64,000 nucleotides of DNA, taken from the NCBI GenBank assembly GCA_910587865.1, contig CAJUNX010000002.1, positions 53,171 to 117,170 on the forward strand, given 5' to 3'. This DNA comes from an uncultured Roseburia sp. (GTDB taxonomy: Bacteria; Bacillota; Clostridia; Lachnospirales; Lachnospiraceae). A program made the translations under genes and the position numbers. The notes under the pieces are model-generated. The model was not told where the DNA came from. It made no database searches and saw only the letters and a program-made list of their open reading frames with translations. Below are positions 61,716-64,000 of this stretch, in pieces. The first letter of the stretch is position 1. The number at the start of each line of letters is the position of its first letter.

Positions 61716-62942
61716 ATGAACGTAGAGGAACGGTTTTTAAGATATGCTGCCTGCTGGACAGCATCCGAAGAGCATGAAGAAGAGTCGGCGCCGATTCCAT
61801 CCACAAAATGTCAGTTCGATCTGGGACAGATGCTGGAGAAAGAGCTTTCGGCGCTTGGGCTTGAGAAGGTCGTGCTGACCGATCACTGCTATGTCTACGG
61901 CCTGCTTCCCGCCACACCGGGATATGAAGAAAAGCCGGCTGTCGGTTTTATCGCGCACATGGACACATCGCCCGATTATTCCGGAAAAGACGTAAAACCG
62001 CAGATCATTCCGTCCTATGACGGAGGAAATATTCTGCTGAAGGGAAGCGGTGAATCGATCCGTGTTTCTGATTTTCCGCATCTGAAGGATCTGACCGGGC
62101 GGACGCTCATAACAGCAGACGGGACAACCCTGCTCGGAGCCGACGATAAAGCGGGAATCGCGGAAATACTGACGGCCGTGGAAGAGCTGATGGCCTCAGG
62201 ACAGCCGCACGGAGATATCTGGATCGGTTTTACCCCCGACGAGGAGGTCGGACGCGGCGCGGAGCTGTTTGATCTCGACTATTTTAAGGCGGATTTTGCC
62301 TATACGTTAGACGGAAGTTATGAGGGTGAGGTGGCTTTCGAGAATTTTAATGCGGCCAGCGCCCGTTTTTCCATCCGCGGCAAAGGCGTTCACCCGGGCG
62401 AGGCGAAAGATGTCATGGTGAATGCGGTTCTGATCGCCTGTGAAATCCAGTCAATGCTCCCGGCAGACGAAATTCCTGCCCGCACGGAAGGACGGGAAGG
62501 ATTTTATCATCTGATGGATCTGAAAGGAGACGTCACCTCTGCTTTTTCCTCCTACATTGTCCGGGATCACGACAAGGGTCGTTTTGAAGCGCGCAAGGCG
62601 CGTCTGCGGGAAATCGAATCGCAGCTCAATCAGACGTATGGCGACGGCACTGTCACGCTTACTCTGACGGATTCTTATTTTAATATGAAAGAGATAATCG
62701 ACGCGCATCCCGACGTTGTGGAACTTGCCAGACGCGCCATTACCGCCGCAGGGCTAACACCGGTATCATTTCCGGTCCGCGGCGGTACCGACGGCGCAAC
62801 TCTGACCTTCCGCGGTCTCCCGTGTCCGAATCTCGGGACAGGCGGACACGCTTTCCACGGACCGTTTGAGCATGTCAGTGTCGAAGGCATGGAAACAGCC
62901 GTTCAGATCATCAAAAACATTATTACATTTGTCGCAGAATGA
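61716..62942 (+). CDS. pepT: Peptidase T (tripeptide aminopeptidase)
   Basis: A 408-residue M20-family zinc peptidase cutting the N-terminal residue of tripeptides. Zinc ligands are seen in HMDTSPD near residue 78, GADDKAGIAE, DEEVGRGAE, LDGSYEGEV and the final His in GHAFHGPFEHVS. The dimerisation domain lies between. Start MNVEERFLRYA follows AAGGAGG. Next gene is convergent. Confidence 0.9.
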   Translation: MNVEERFLRYAACWTASEEHEEESAPIPSTKCQFDLGQMLEKELSALGLEKVVLTDHCYVYGLLPATPGYEEKPAVGFIAHMDTSPDYSGKDVKPQIIPSYDGGNILLKGSGESIRVSDFPHLKDLTGRTLITADGTTLLGADDKAGIAEILTAVEELMASGQPHGDIWIGFTPDEEVGRGAELFDLDYFKADFAYTLDGSYEGEVAFENFNAASARFSIRGKGVHPGEAKDVMVNAVLIACEIQSMLPADEIPARTEGREGFYHLMDLKGDVTSAFSSYIVRDHDKGRFEARKARLREIESQLNQTYGDGTVTLTLTDSYFNMKEIIDAHPDVVELARRAITAAGLTPVSFPVRGGTDGATLTFRGLPCPNLGTGGHAFHGPFEHVSVEGMETAVQIIKNIITFVAE

Positions 62943-62958
62943 CATATTCACATCTGAT

Positions 62959-64000
62959 CTACAGGTCCTCGAGCAGAGCAGCTATTTCTTCCGGTGTCAT
63001 CATCCGATCCGGGATAACGGCAGCAGCCCCCCTGGCCTTTTGCGGTCCGGCCTGCTGCCGGCTCTCTGCTCCCGACCGCTGCTTGGGCCGCTCCTCTTTT
63101 CTCTGTCTGCCCGGCTCTCCCTTCTTTTCGGGTGCCCTTTCAGCAGGCGGTGTCTGCCCGGCCGGCCGCGCATTTTTGGATACTTCGCTCTCCGCAGGAA
63201 GTTCCGTCACAGGCAGGGCCTCACCGGTTTCGGTTTCCTGATCCGGGGACTCTTCTGCAATCTCCATCGACACGGACTCTTCCCGCCCGGGATTCGGTTC
63301 TTCCTCTTTCTCCCGATCCTGTTTCACGGATTCTACTTCCCCGATTTGCTCCGGCACAGGCAAGACTTCGATTCCCGCCGGCTGCCCTGCCGCAGACACG
63401 GCTTCACCGGTTTCGGTTCCCTGATCCAGAGATCTTTCCTCAGGTTCTTTTGTCATGAACGGCGCTTCTCCCACCTCCCCCGGATCCTTCGGCATGAATG
63501 GCGTTACGCTTCCCTCTGCCGGATCTTCCGGCACGAATGACATTCCGTTTGCCTCTGCCGGATCTTCCGGCACGAATGACATTCCGTTTGCCTTTGCCGG
63601 ATCTTCCGGCATGGATGGCGTTTCCTCCCCCCGCCGTTTTTCTTCCAGGAACAGAGCATGCACCTGATCCATATCCCCCGGCAGATCCAGATTATCGATC
63701 ATAAAATCTGCCGGATCTTCCGGAAGATTGAGATTGTCGATCATAAAGTCAATCTCCTCATCCGAAAGATTGTTCTCTGCCGGCCGGTCTGTCTCTTTAA
63801 ACTGCGAAAAATCATCCGGCAATACAAAATCATTGATCTCGAAATCGGCTCCATCTTCATGAAATCCGGACTCTGGCCGCTGATCTTTTCTCTCCCTCTC
63901 TTCGGATCCGGACTCCGGTCCTGCGAATTCCTCAAAATAGTCGGATTTTAAAGCCACTGCTTCCGTTTCTTCCCATTTTCCTTCAGGCGACTGTGAAGCT
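62959..64000 (-). CDS. Repeat-rich protein with EIAALL C-terminus, 5' end outside window
   Basis: A partial minus-strand frame of about 345 codons that stays open to the window edge, so the real start lies beyond it. The visible part is disordered and highly acidic: DFMIDNLNLPEDPA twice, then three copies of a 13-residue unit of the kind EDPAEANGMSFVP, a long Glu/Pro/Arg-rich region and the ending MMTPEEIAALLEDL. That short ending resembles the EIDALL-type motif of FliM/FliN-like proteins; nothing else points to them. Function unknown. Confidence 0.5.
   Translation of the reverse strand, partial: ASQSPEGKWEETEAVALKSDYFEEFAGPESGSEERERKDQRPESGFHEDGADFEINDFVLPDDFSQFKETDRPAENNLSDEEIDFMIDNLNLPEDPADFMIDNLDLPGDMDQVHALFLEEKRRGEETPSMPEDPAKANGMSFVPEDPAEANGMSFVPEDPAEGSVTPFMPKDPGEVGEAPFMTKEPEERSLDQGTETGEAVSAAGQPAGIEVLPVPEQIGEVESVKQDREKEEEPNPGREESVSMEIAEESPDQETETGEALPVTELPAESEVSKNARPAGQTPPAERAPEKKGEPGRQRKEERPKQRSGAESRQQAGPQKARGAAAVIPDRMMTPEEIAALLEDL
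63519..63597 (-). repeat. 39-bp in-frame repeats
   Basis: Two perfect or near-perfect 39-base units (start CCGGATCTTCCGGCACGAAT) with further worn units at each side. They encode 13-residue repeats of the last protein. Confidence 0.8.

Overview
The window looks like a chromosomal segment of a gut-type Lachnospiraceae (Clostridia). The support is a low-GC-Firmicute gene style (GGAGG ribosome sites, Bce-type peptide-resistance module, YesMN two-component pair, YaaR-HolB-YaaT-TrmN6 cluster, DUF951, PSP1) combined with fairly high GC in the housekeeping part. No species can be named from the sequence alone.

Bases 1-14.4 kb are an accessory island made of phage tail parts. It opens with a tail tube gene, a tail assembly chaperone with a probable -1 frameshift product, and a second, almost identical tail tube gene. 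These are GC-rich, and each is preceded by a two-hairpin leader. From about 2.5 kb the composition becomes visibly AT-richer. A tape-measure-like gene is followed by four lipoprotein genes and a YcxB-like membrane protein gene. The same order (tape measure 3' end, terminator, lipoprotein, YcxB-like protein, about 200 bp of conserved non-coding DNA) then recurs in decayed form twice, with broken pieces of chaperone, tape measure, lipoprotein and an antisense Cna-B pilin fragment in between. A GNAT acetyltransferase, an IS66-type remnant and a frameshifted flavoprotein gene end the island near 15.1 kb. No capsid, terminase, integrase or lysis genes are visible here.

From 15.2 to 20 kb lies a Bce-type ABC transporter plus two-component system on the minus strand, with a sequence matching the known BceR box between kinase and transporter genes. 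Then come a type I pullulanase carrying odd in-frame inserts, an ABC exporter with a TetR-like gene, a DUF4869 gene paired with a P-loop/Toprim-like ATPase gene, a DUF6056 membrane protein, a zinc-ribbon protein, a Ca/Na antiporter, and mntP behind a manganese (yybP-ykoY) riboswitch. An SNF2 helicase, a Na/Pi cotransporter and DUF951 follow.

From 36 to 48 kb is a carbohydrate-use locus: a GH106-like glycosidase, a ribose-type ABC transporter (ATPase, two permeases, binding lipoprotein) on the minus strand and a divergent YesN/YesM regulator pair. From 48 to 64 kb are housekeeping genes (lgt, trmN6, yaaT, holB, yaaR, a guanylate-kinase-like gene, an Orn/Lys/Arg decarboxylase, dacF-like, trmB, a chemotaxis receptor, tRNA-Lys, pepT), with an AbiEi/AbiEii-type pair whose 'toxin' lacks the usual catalytic motifs, and a repeat-rich protein cut by the window edge.

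Two themes run through the window. One is the tape-measure/lipoprotein cassette array, which I regard as the best candidate for an undescribed system. The other is a set of in-frame GC-rich minisatellites inserted into otherwise conserved proteins (pullulanase, DUF6056 protein, decarboxylase, the last protein) and next to yaaR and abiEii.
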